NCBI RefSeq assembly: GCF_946479275.1
Contig: NZ_CAMLFE010000005.1
Coordinates: forward strand, 186,001-250,000
Length of the DNA stretch: 64,000 nt
Source: an uncultured Bartonella sp.
GTDB lineage: Bacteria; Pseudomonadota; Alphaproteobacteria; Rhizobiales; Rhizobiaceae
Direction of reading: 5' to 3'
Of the stretch, positions 45,397-55,400 are shown in pieces. The translations under genes were made by a program, and so were the position numbers. The notes under the pieces are model-generated. The model was given only the letters and a program-made list of their open reading frames with translations, ran no database searches and was not told the DNA's origin. The first letter of the stretch is position 1. Each line of letters opens with the position of its first letter.

Positions 45397-48168
45397 TCAA
45401 ATCTCCAATTTCGGCAAGTTGAGAATAATTTTGATCGTTTTTACTGAAACGTTGATAACCCTTAACAAGAGTTCCAGCGGATAAGCAGGATTATGCATTG
45501 TCTCGCGTGCAAAGTCATTAGCATCATTGACAATGCCGCTTGTTTTATCCAAGCGTACACTTTGCCTCTCCATCACCCAGTCAATTGCTGTTTTATTGTT
45601 GACGATATAGTCATAAGCGGCAAGTGGTATTCCCGTAATGGTAATTTTGTCATTGTAATGAATGACCGAGCGGTCTTTGCTTTTGCCCTTCCCGCCATAG
45701 CGCATTCTGGTTACATAAAAATCGGCCGCGCCAAGTTTCTTCTTTTTCGTAACAAGTTTGACCGGATATTTTTCAACGCTTTCATAATTCACATGCAAAT
45801 GCCCCAATGCGCGACCGGCGTTTGCAAAAGCCTTGAAGTCTTCAAGCGTTTTGACAGCCGGAATATGGGGCAATTCTTTGACAAGATTATCAGTAAAACG
45901 GGCTCGAAAGTCCGGTGAATGCAAAATCCCGTAAATATAATAAAACAGATCTTCTTTAGTGATGTGATTATCGGAATAGGCTGTTTGATAATATTTTATA
46001 GCCTCATCGGTGATGGCATGAGAACGCTTGAAGCCGCTCTGTTTAGCACTGTCTTTTCTCCCGTCATGCGCACCGCTTTTTTCATAGAAATAAAGCGGGA
46101 AACATTGGCCATTATCTTCGAACTGGAAATCTGTAATTCTGTTTGACATGATAACTGAAAAGCCCCCGCGCTTGCCATTACCGGACACACAAATAGCACG
46201 GTTTTCTAAAGCCCCCGTCGGAAATATCTCTTTCATCGAATAGGAGCTGTGATTGAACCGCGGGGCGCCATAGTGCCATGACTTTGTAAACGGCCGGACA
46301 TTGGAAATTTCGGTCAAATTTTCCGAAAATGTTTCTTTGATCTGTTTTTTAAAACTTGCCTGCCAGTTGCCGCCGCCCCAACTGAATTTCTTTACGTCTT
46401 TTTTGACGAAATCTCTCACATTGACAGCTTTATTGGGAGAACGTTGCCTGTAGCGGGAATATCGGTCAATTTCCTGATTATAAAACTCTGTCATCCGCTT
46501 GACGTTTTGCAAGAGCTTCGTTCTTGACGCGTTGTAGACCCATGCATCCCGCCCCGAAACAACGCCGCTTGAATAGAGTTTGAAAATGGTGAGGCACTGT
46601 TTATTCTTTTTGTCGCCCATTGCAGGAAAATTCCTGAAACATCCATCGCGTTGATTAAGCCAATCGTGATAGCTGTCGGGAATAATTTTTTGCCATTTAT
46701 CTTTAAGACCGGCAATGCTTTTGAGCTTTTTGATTTTTTCAAGCTTTTGGGTGATGTCGAGATAATCGCCAATATCGTAGAAAAAAATCTGCCCCGATTG
46801 TTTGGCAAAAGGATTTTTGACAAGGAGTGAAATGGCAACGGGAGCGCGTGAACCGACACCGAATATATTGCCTCCCTCTTTTTGTCGCAATGTGCCGGAT
46901 GTGCGCGCATTGCCGCGCAAATGAAAAATGTAGATATTGGAAAATTCTTCGGCAAGACATTTGCGCATGCCATCGGCTGAGGCGGATTGAATAAAACCGG
47001 CATTGGTGACAAAGCCGATAATGCCGCAATTGCCAATATAATCGGAGGCCCAACGAATAGCACGAATGTAGCTGTCATAAGAAGAACGCTTGCCGCCTTT
47101 TGTCAGTGTCGAAGCAATATAGGTTTCGGCAATCCTCCGGTCAATTTCCGGATATTTTTGATTGGCTGCACCATCATTGGCGCTTTCCTGCCCCGTCGAA
47201 TAGGGTGGATTGCCGACGATAACATTGATATCTCTAACCCTCTCGTCTTTATCGTGATTATTCCTATCAGGCTCATATTTGTTGTTGCCATTCTGTTTCA
47301 ATCCGGTGGATTTGTCTTCTTCCTCCATGCTAAAAGTGTCTTTCAGACGAACACCGGAAAAAGCTTCAAACGCACCTCCTTTTATTGAATGATAAGCTGT
47401 CGCAATATTGGTTTTTGCAAGATAATAGGCAAGCAAGACAAGTTCGTTAGCATGAAGCTCGCCTCTATAGACGCGTTCCAAATCTTCAGATTTAATCACC
47501 CCACACTCGATCAGACGGGCAATAAAAATGCCGGTTCCTGTGAACGGGTCAAGGATATGCACGCCTTGACTTTCGAACGAGCTGTTAAAATCCGTTCGTA
47601 AAATGTCATTGACGCTCTGAAGAATAAAGTCCACAACCTCAACCGGCGTAAAGACAATTCCTAAACGATCAGTCATTTTCGGAAAAACAATGCTGAAAAA
47701 GCGGTCATAAAGTTCGGCAATAAATTTCTGGCGTTCCGCTGGTTTTCCGTCAACTTCCAAAGCGCGTTGTGCCACTGCTTGATAGAACTGGTCGGGCTTT
47801 TTCGTATCATCAGCCTTGGTGATTTCTTTGAAAGCATTGAATACTTTGTCGAGCGCTCCAGACAAAGGATCACTTTCGACGAATTTCGAACGATCAAACA
47901 AAATATCGAAGACCGGTTTCGTGACGAGATATTGTGCCAATATTTCGATAATGTCGTTATGACTAAGCGAGCCATTCACGTCATTTCTGAGTGTGGCAGA
48001 AAATTCATTAAAGGCAGCATGAAGAGCCGTGTTTTCCTCAATGCCAAGTATTTTTGTAATTTGCCTGATATAATTTTGGACAAGCCGTGCAATATCACGT
48101 GCCCATTCCTGCCATTGGCGATTGCTAACATGCTTTGCAACTGGTTTGTTGATTTTCAGGAAAGGCAA
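45397..48168 (-). CDS. Type ISP restriction-modification protein, 5'-truncated (methyltransferase and target-recognition part)
   Basis: The ~923 residues match the C-terminal two thirds of single-chain type ISP enzymes. They comprise a helical coupler (NRQWQEWARDIARLVQNYI, ITKPVFDILFD, GIVFTPVEVVDFILQSV), methyltransferase motif I DPFTGTGIFIARLIE, motif IV NVIVGNPPYSTGQESAND, and a long target-recognition region. The Mrr-like nuclease and the SF2 helicase domains that normally precede these are absent. The frame stays open upstream to a stop at 48250-48252 and reads like coding sequence (ISKKYGDTIKLPFLKINKP), with only a TTG at 48168 as a start candidate. It is therefore probably a decayed remnant, with restriction lost. 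Modification activity cannot be judged. Confidence 0.8.
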   Translation of the reverse strand: MPFLKINKPVAKHVSNRQWQEWARDIARLVQNYIRQITKILGIEENTALHAAFNEFSATLRNDVNGSLSHNDIIEILAQYLVTKPVFDILFDRSKFVESDPLSGALDKVFNAFKEITKADDTKKPDQFYQAVAQRALEVDGKPAERQKFIAELYDRFFSIVFPKMTDRLGIVFTPVEVVDFILQSVNDILRTDFNSSFESQGVHILDPFTGTGIFIARLIECGVIKSEDLERVYRGELHANELVLLAYYLAKTNIATAYHSIKGGAFEAFSGVRLKDTFSMEEEDKSTGLKQNGNNKYEPDRNNHDKDERVRDINVIVGNPPYSTGQESANDGAANQKYPEIDRRIAETYIASTLTKGGKRSSYDSYIRAIRWASDYIGNCGIIGFVTNAGFIQSASADGMRKCLAEEFSNIYIFHLRGNARTSGTLRQKEGGNIFGVGSRAPVAISLLVKNPFAKQSGQIFFYDIGDYLDITQKLEKIKKLKSIAGLKDKWQKIIPDSYHDWLNQRDGCFRNFPAMGDKKNKQCLTIFKLYSSGVVSGRDAWVYNASRTKLLQNVKRMTEFYNQEIDRYSRYRQRSPNKAVNVRDFVKKDVKKFSWGGGNWQASFKKQIKETFSENLTEISNVRPFTKSWHYGAPRFNHSSYSMKEIFPTGALENRAICVSGNGKRGGFSVIMSNRITDFQFEDNGQCFPLYFYEKSGAHDGRKDSAKQSGFKRSHAITDEAIKYYQTAYSDNHITKEDLFYYIYGILHSPDFRARFTDNLVKELPHIPAVKTLEDFKAFANAGRALGHLHVNYESVEKYPVKLVTKKKKLGAADFYVTRMRYGGKGKSKDRSVIHYNDKITITGIPLAAYDYIVNNKTAIDWVMERQSVRLDKTSGIVNDANDFARETMHNPAYPLELLLRVINVSVKTIKIILNLPKLEI

Positions 48169-48377
48169 CTTTATCGTATCCCCGTATTTTTTTGATATTG
48201 CAAGGCTTTTGATCGTTGAAAACCGGCATAAATGAACCGGAATGCTATTTCAGACACCACTTTCCAAACACTTCAAGCTACCATCGCTTTATATCATACC
48301 GGCAGATAGTACCCAATTTTAGCAGGATTCAACGAAAACCGGATACCAACTATTAAATTATAGCTGTTTTGACATAG

Positions 48378-48413
48378 ACTGGAATATACGGAGCGACTGA
48401 AATATACGGAGCT
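48378..48413. repeat. 18-bp tandem direct repeat
   Basis: ACTGGAATATACGGAGCG is followed directly by ACTGAAATATACGGAGCT, two mismatches in 18. Confidence 0.7.
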
Positions 48414-48810
48414 ATGTTATGTTGACCCCGGGAAAAAAGCTGGAAGCAGCTGTGATAGCCGATGTTCCTGTGGTGACAATGTCGAAGTTAAAACGCACAT
48501 TCAAAATTGTCTACTATGTGACAATATCCGATTTCGTTTGTACGGAACGAATGGAAAAAGCACGATTTCTTCGGAAATCACGGGTCATAGCTGCTTCAGA
48601 GGCAGGTTAGCTTGTGGGCTATTATTATCAGGATAATTTTGCTACCGCCAATCAATAAGAATATCGCATTGCCCCAATAGAACACCGTCTAAAAAATTTC
48701 AGTCCATGACATAAATCTTGATTGAACACGTTCATTTGAAAGGTCTTTTGTAATACTCATTGTCGAACTAAACTTATCAAACAACTATATGTTACGGTAA
48801 ACTGCGGTCT

Positions 48811-48843
48811 TCGTCACAGATATGTGGTGTTCGTCACAGATAA
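48811..48843. repeat. 13-bp direct repeat with 20-bp period
   Basis: TTCGTCACAGATA occurs at 48811 and again at 48831, separated by TGTGGTG. Confidence 0.7.
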
Positions 48844-49057
48844 ACGACACGTATATCGCTTTTGAAAAAATACTGCATCAATGGCGAAAGACGGCAGATA
48901 ATAATAACGCCAACGACTGCCAACCGGTTAGCGAACGAGTGCGGATAACCGTATAGCGCTCATCATATACGCCTACCCTGATCATTCCACTAACCGCGTT
49001 CAATCAACTGAATAATATACATGCCGTTATGTCATAGATACCCAGCCACAAGGGTTA

Positions 49058-49732
49058 TTATTTTGCTTTCAGGCCAAACATCGGCTTTTTTTTATCCCAG
49101 AGTTTCCTTGTAATAAAATCGACCGGTTCCCGATCCGGCTTTCCGGAAAAGAAATCAAGCTCGACATAAATTTTTCCCTTGTCAATGTCGGCGGCAGGTT
49201 GACTGTCCCATGGCCAAGTGGCCATATGAAGGCTGGAAGTTCGCGGGTGACCTTGATAGAGCTGTTGAACCAATCGGGTTACGATGTTTTTGTCAAATTT
49301 TCCTACATATAAAGCCGTCTTTGACTGTGTCGAAGAACTCGTATAGGAATTACTCATATTTTTTTCATTACAGCCGGAATAGACGAAACCATTTCTACTG
49401 TCTTTTGCTTCCGAATAAATTTTATATAAATATCTTTTATATATACTATCTGTCGAAATGACGTAGATAACCTCAAGATCATTATAATTCTCATAAATAT
49501 TTCTTATATACGAGCTATCTTCAGAACCGTTGTTTCTCTTGTTTTCCCAATATTTATATATTTCCGTTTTTATTTTCGATGCAATAAGATCTTTACTGAT
49601 ATGCTTACGCACCTCTTCATATGTAAATTCGATATTGATTTCATGTATGTTTTTTCCGGAATATTTCTGTATTCTGTTCGCAATTTCTGTGAAATAGTTA
49701 ACCGCATCGTCTAGTAAAGATTGATCGATCAT
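49058..49732 (-). CDS. Hypothetical protein with a GIY-YIG-like C-terminal region
   Basis: The 224-residue product has an N-terminal helical part (about 1-90). A C-terminal part follows in which TALYVGKFDKNIVTRLVQQL, then GHPRTSSLHMATW, resembles the LYVGKS-x-N-x(2)-R-L-x-QHL ... T-x-L-x(3)-W pattern of GIY-YIG-like domains. These appear in nucleases and in restriction-associated proteins. GGGGA lies nine bases before the ATG. The coding sequence is AT-rich compared with core genes, consistent with acquired DNA. I would not assign an enzymatic activity without structural comparison. Confidence 0.6.
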   Translation of the reverse strand: MIDQSLLDDAVNYFTEIANRIQKYSGKNIHEINIEFTYEEVRKHISKDLIASKIKTEIYKYWENKRNNGSEDSSYIRNIYENYNDLEVIYVISTDSIYKRYLYKIYSEAKDSRNGFVYSGCNEKNMSNSYTSSSTQSKTALYVGKFDKNIVTRLVQQLYQGHPRTSSLHMATWPWDSQPAADIDKGKIYVELDFFSGKPDREPVDFITRKLWDKKKPMFGLKAK

Positions 49733-50125
49733 AAGTCATTTTCCCCGATAAATTACAAAGGCCCGATTTTCGATTTATTCCGCCATAAAACGGAGAACAA
49801 ATTTTCAATATGGAAATATTTATTCTACAGCGCCTGAAGTAAAGCAATATCCATTTTATGCTTTTTATGAAAATTGTTTGAAGTTTTAAAACAGCACAGC
49901 TTTTCACCACAAGTGAGGCTATATACCGGCTTTCGCACGTTTGTTCATGAGCGCCGTTGATTGCCATGTTTCAAGATAAAAGCTTTCCATGAAGAATATT
50001 TTTCGCGAGGCTCGTCATCTTGCACGTAATCGCTTCCCAATCATCCAATTTGCGCTCGTTCGGAAAGCTTTTATGACCGCCGCCGAAGATTTTACCTGCG
50101 CGTTTTAAACCAACTCCCTTAATTT
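49733..50125. other. Intergenic stretch downstream of the type I secretion operon
   Basis: About 390 bases between the end of the ABC transporter gene and the GIY-YIG-like gene. A 39-codon plus-strand frame at 49989-50108 (MKNIFREARHLARNRF...) is too short to support. No strong terminator for the operon is visible. Confidence 0.4.
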
Positions 50126-52411
50126 CTAGCCATTTTGCGGGCGAACAGAACGGCGGAGAAATTCGCGTGTTGGCCCATCAAACTGGATATGCCCCTGATC
50201 GAGGACAATAACACGTTCCGTCAAATTCAGAATATCGAAACGGTCTGTCGACACGACCATTGTGGTATCGGGTTGCAATATGTTTTTAAGCACATTGGCA
50301 ACACGTGCTTCCTGTTTTTGTGACAATTGCGAGGTCGGTTCGTCGAGAAGCAGAATCTTGCGTTTTGTTAGCGCAAGGCGTGCCGAGGCAAGCATCTGAC
50401 GATGTGCAGGATTGGGATAAAAACCGGCATCACGCCATGTCACTTCCAGCTTGTCGGCGATTTGCATTTCGCCACTCACAAGATCAAGCTGATGGAGAAT
50501 ATTTTCACATTCTTCGCGCGTCAAACGGCCTTCCAGACAAAGAAATTCATATACCGAACTTGTCAACATTACATGTTCCTGCCAGGCATAATGAATAAGA
50601 TGTTTGATGGATTCATCACCTGCATGAAGTGGACGTTTTGAAAACGAGATCGTACCTTTTTCAAGTGCTAGATAACCGGCAAGCAATTTCAGTAAGGTGC
50701 TTTTACCGCTCCCGTTACGCCCGAACAGTGCAATCTTCTGCCCCTTCGGTATAACAAGATCAAGATCATCGAGAATGACTTTTTCATTGTTATAGGCAAA
50801 TGTGCCATGTTCAATCATCCATAATGGGGATTTGAGATTTTCGTATTTTTCAAGATGGATCGGCTGATCCTGATTGTCGGAGCTTTCGCCAATAAGTTTT
50901 TTCAACCGCTTGTAGGAGCGATGTGCTCCGTAAGCCTCATAGATAATACTTGAAGCGCCGAACAATGGCATCAACATACGGCCGGCAAGCAGAATAACCG
51001 CAAAAATCGCTCCCTGATTAAGCGAACCGGCAAGAACCAGATAATAAGCCATAATGACAATGAGCACGAGCTGTGCGCCATTGATTGCATAATTCAAACG
51101 TTGGAAAGCAGCATTGCGTTGATAACGCTTTTTCCAGGCTTCGATATCGGTCTCGGAGTCGGACATATAGCGATCGCTCACAACATCCGGCCGGCCGATA
51201 ATGGAGGCGACGATCATATCGACCGGTGTTGGCGGGTCGCGATAGAGTGGCCGTTCGCTAAATTGCAATTCCGCCTGCCGCCAATAGTAATACATGACGC
51301 AAAAAATAACGCCGATGATGAATATCGGAACAACGACAACCCATTGCCCGAGTATGGCAATGACAAGAAGAAAAAGCAGAATGAAGGGAACATCCACAAC
51401 ATTGAGATTCAATGCCAGAAACGCGAAATTGCGCACCATTTTCCAATCATCCAGCGCGCGGAACTGAGCGGCGCCCCATTCATTCGACTGGCTGGCATTG
51501 ACACGCAAAAGCCGCCTTACAATATTGGGTTCGATTGTTGTGTGAATGCGTTGGACGAGCGAAATATTGAGCTTCTGTCGGTCACGCCGAAGCAGATATT
51601 CGGCAAGCAGTGCCAATGCGACACCGACTGAAAAGGCCCATAACGAGGCCGATGCATAGGCCGGTAAAATGCGGCTATAAATTGCATTCAGATAAAGCGG
51701 TGTCACGACAATCATCAAATTGATGAAAATCGAGCCGAAAAGCAATTTCCAGAGAATGGAAACCGCCACCGGATCCGAAGAAATAAGACGGCGCAAATCA
51801 AAATTATCAAGAAGACTTGCTTTGAAAACCTGATATTGCGGAATACATTGATCGGTAAATTTCTGTGCTTTTTCTTGAGCCGTGCCCTGAGCAGTTTTCG
51901 AGCCAGCGGTTTTGGTGTTGCCGGCTTGTGGGATCTCACGCTTGTCATCCGTTTTAGCGACTGCATCAAGTTTCACAACCTCGGCCGGATGCACAGCTTT
52001 TTCAGCGGCTTGCGGCGTTACGCCGACCTCGGGAGGATGTTTCTCCAGTTCAAGAGAAGGTTCGATTTTGCTTTCGACTGTCACCACATCAGGAGCAGAA
52101 CGGATATTATCAGCTTCCTCATCGTGGCTTTTCTGTTTGTCTTCGTCCAGAAAAACAAAGGTACCATCATTTGCCACTTCCACCGCGCGGTAATTACCGG
52201 CAGGGGTGAGCACAATATAAATGCCGCCAATTTGCAAAGCCGATTGTTTGTTGACGCGAACGATGTGAACGCCGAGTTGGCGCTCGACGAGCTTGATCAA
52301 AGTTTCGTCGCCCGACATCGGCAAAGTACGCAGACGCTGCCAGTGAAAAGGAAGAGAACCGCGTATTTTGTTACACGCGGTTTCCAGAGCGTCGATCAAA
52401 GGAGTCATTCG
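50126..52411 (-). CDS. Type I secretion ABC transporter (permease/ATPase, SiiF/LapB-like)
   Basis: The ~761-residue product has an N-terminal cytoplasmic region (about 1-70; MSGDETLIKLVERQLGVHIV...GGIYIVLTPAGNYRAVEV) resembling the C39-like domains of type I exporters, then a charged linker (about 75-175). A six-helix ABC transmembrane domain spans about 185-480, and the ATPase about 510-755. Walker A is GRNGSGKSTLLKLLAGYL, Q-loop YAWQEHVML, Walker B KILLLDEPTS. The signature LSGGQ is replaced by NPAHRQM, and the H-loop histidine by Asp (VVSTDRFD). GGAAAG six bases upstream favours the ATG at 52411; a GTG at 52447 is the alternative. It directly follows the giant secreted protein and is its probable exporter. 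Confidence 0.85.
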   Translation of the reverse strand, partial: RMTPLIDALETACNKIRGSLPFHWQRLRTLPMSGDETLIKLVERQLGVHIVRVNKQSALQIGGIYIVLTPAGNYRAVEVANDGTFVFLDEDKQKSHDEEADNIRSAPDVVTVESKIEPSLELEKHPPEVGVTPQAAEKAVHPAEVVKLDAVAKTDDKREIPQAGNTKTAGSKTAQGTAQEKAQKFTDQCIPQYQVFKASLLDNFDLRRLISSDPVAVSILWKLLFGSIFINLMIVVTPLYLNAIYSRILPAYASASLWAFSVGVALALLAEYLLRRDRQKLNISLVQRIHTTIEPNIVRRLLRVNASQSNEWGAAQFRALDDWKMVRNFAFLALNLNVVDVPFILLFLLVIAILGQWVVVVPIFIIGVIFCVMYYYWRQAELQFSERPLYRDPPTPVDMIVASIIGRPDVVSDRYMSDSETDIEAWKKRYQRNAAFQRLNYAINGAQLVLIVIMAYYLVLAGSLNQGAIFAVILLAGRMLMPLFGASSIIYEAYGAHRSYKRLKKLIGESSDNQDQPIHLEKYENLKSPLWMIEHGTFAYNNEKVILDDLDLVIPKGQKIALFGRNGSGKSTLLKLLAGYLALEKGTISFSKRPLHAGDESIKHLIHYAWQEHVMLTSSVYEFLCLEGRLTREECENILHQLDLVSGEMQIADKLEVTWRDAGFYPNPAHRQMLASARLALTKRKILLLDEPTSQLSQKQEARVANVLKNILQPDTTMVVSTDRFDILNLTERVIVLDQGHIQFDGPTREFLRRSVRPQNG

Positions 52412-52471
52412 GTTCTTTCCAAAACGGGCATTAGGTTTTAAAGGCACTCTGCCTTGAATTCAACGTTACAG

Positions 52472-55400
52472 TTACGGGATTGAAGGGTGAGAATCCTGCA
52501 AGTGGTTATCGCCCTTGCTTCCTCTTGTAACTTCGATTGTATCGCCCGTATTGACATCATTTTCGAATGCACTCCAGGTTTCGTTACCATGACCGTCATC
52601 TGCGGTCTTATGCCAGCTCCAACCGCCGTCTTTATCAATCCCGTTAAAGATGTCGGCATTTGGGTCACCGCTATTGGGATCTCCATTCAAGAAGAACTTC
52701 GCATGATAATGACCATCACTATCGGCAGTGCCTGTTTTGAAATCCTTGAAGAAAGCGTCAAGGTCGATGTTCAATGTATCTTTATATGAATCAATAAAGC
52801 TGAAACCTTGAACATTTTTGTAGCCGCCGCCAATGTTATAAATCTGGTCATGAATGCTACCGATAGTATCCTGCCTTTTTGTCATATAGTTGACACCGCC
52901 ACCACCGTCAAAACCAATAAAAGCCGATTGAGAAAGTTGTTTATTGGTTGTGAAATGGATGAGATCATCACCCTCCGTACCGATAATAGAATTAACGTTA
53001 TTCAGTACATCTTTTTCGGTACCGCCACCACGAGTGATCTCACCATGTTGGTCATCGCTCATTAAGACATCCAGAAACTCTCTTCTGGTAAGCTTGCTGT
53101 AGTCGAGAACAGCGCCATTGGTATATGTGCTTGCAACACCACCATGACTGATAAACCTGTCATTGCCAGAAACACCGTCAAAAGAATGGCCACCAGCGTT
53201 ACTTCCCTCGAATATATCGTCACCTTTTGTACCAAAGATGGTCCCGATACTTTTGAAGATATCCTTGCCTTGGGTGCCCTGGGCAACATTGTCTTCACCA
53301 AAACCGGTAAAGCCCTTTACCGTTGTTCCCGAATAGGACGCATCTGTATCCATTTTTACATAGACACCGTGGATATACTCACCATGATCGTTTACATAGT
53401 CATAACGCAAGATATCGCTTGTCAGTAAAGTTCCGCCCTTCGGCCCTCGTACGGTACGAGTATCATTACCATCAAAATAACTAATGCCGTCCTTGCTCGA
53501 ATTTTGAACAGAATAAAAAGTATCCCCTTTATAACCGCCCACAAACCTGCCGTCTGTCCCCCATCTTCCGGTGATGTCGTTTCTAAAGAATAAAGCGCCA
53601 TAGGCATTTTCAAAGTCATGCAATGTATCCTGAGACTGGACATTATGTGCGTCTTTCCACAAAGTTTTTGCATATCCGTGGTCAAGATCAATAATAACTT
53701 TATCTCTGGTAACAACAAGATTTGACGGATCCGCCCATGCCGCCATCTGTGCATAATCTGCTGCCGCATCGTCAAGCGTCCCATCCGGTCTCAGGAACAA
53801 TCCATCAATACGTCCTCCAATGTCGGGGGCACCGACATAATATGTATCCGAGCCTTCACCGCCGTAATATTCATCATTACCCTGGGTTGCCAGAAAATAA
53901 TTGTCTTTCTCGTTGCCGTAAATCAGATCATCGAATTTACTGCCAATAACGTTTTCGACATTGCTTACATGACCTTTATCGGCACCATCGGCAAGTACCG
54001 CACCATGTTCGTCATGGCTGAGTATATTGTGTTTATTATTGTCAGCGTAACCTTTTTCATTTGCACCAAGATTGATGTAAACACCTTCAGTGCGGCCATT
54101 CGGATCTACTTTATTAGTGACCGGATTACCGTTGGCGTCTGTGCTTTCCAGAACATCCTGGAACGAAATCCAGTCATTTTCCTTGCCGCCATCGGTTCGT
54201 GTGCCACCATCATAAACGAGATATCCTTTGCCGACATAAAGAATGTCTGTTCCGGTTCCGCCATTGACAATAAATTTACCGGTAGAACCGCCGAGGTAAT
54301 ATTTATCCAACCCGCCTTTATTGGTAATTGTTGTTTCACCGGACGAATATTGGAAATAATAGTTGCCATCGGAATTACCATCATCAGCGGCTAATCCCGA
54401 ATCATCGCCAGCAAAAATACCATCCTGTATATTCACCTTTGCCGAAGAATATCTGAAATTGAATTCATCGGTTGCTTGAGCACTAAAACTGTCTGTTGTC
54501 GTAGGAACATTGACAGAACCGTCGTCGGTTTCTGTTTGTGTGTATTTGATGTGGCCGTTATCATCATATTGGATACGCCTTTGCGTCGTCTTGAGGTTGT
54601 TGCCACCGTCAATAATATTGACCACGCCTTTGCTGTGGTCAAATGTATAGACATCCGTGCTGTCGCCATCAATAATCTTGACAGTCGACGATGCTGTCAC
54701 ATTTTCACCGTCCTTATTAACAAATCCGGCATTCGTAAACGTGTATTTGCTTTGGCCCAATATATCCTTGATGATCGTTTCTTTGTTTGCCGAACCGGTA
54801 AAATCATAACTATCAGTTCCTGCTACTCCATTACTCGTTGTATTGTCGCCATTATCGTTAATGGTTACTTTGTCGATTGTCGAATTCGTAAAGTTATAAG
54901 TATCGGAACCTTCCGCTTCGGTAATATCAACAGTTTTCAAATGGCTATTGGAAAAGAGATAGGTGTCATCAACAGAATAACTAGTAGCGGTTCCGTTATC
55001 GACAATGGTCACTGTGCCCCGCTCACCATCTGCCTGACCGGAATCCGAATATTGGAATGAATAGGTGTCGGCCTCGCCGCCATCGGTGATGTTGACCACA
55101 GTGTTTGTTATACGGCCAGCAAACGTTCCATCGCCAAATTTATAATTATCGCCGGCATAATTATCATAACTGGTGTCAACAATTGTCACAATAGAATTGT
55201 GAACTTTGGTAAAGTTATATGAATCGTCATAACGCCCCGAGTCATAAATATAGACTTTCGAGTGGGCAGAAGTAAAATCATAAGAGTTCCGCCCTGTTCC
55301 AGTATCAGTTATACTAACATTGTAGTTGTCCCCGCTAGCAAAACTAGTCGAATCCGTTCCACTAAAATAATAATTATCTGCACCATCTCTGTCACGAATT

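Larger units (their letters stand above)
48253..49057. other. Island stretch with short direct repeats, no clear gene
   Basis: The stretch sits where the missing 5' part of the restriction enzyme gene would be expected, but no helicase or nuclease similarity is visible. It has an 18-base direct repeat at 48378-48413 and a 13-base repeat at 48811-48843. A 63-codon frame at 48419-48610 is not convincing. Confidence 0.4.

Noticed and set aside
49989-50108. 39-codon plus-strand frame starting MKNIFREARH
   Set aside because: Too short, no convincing ribosome binding site and no family; could be a remnant but not supportable.
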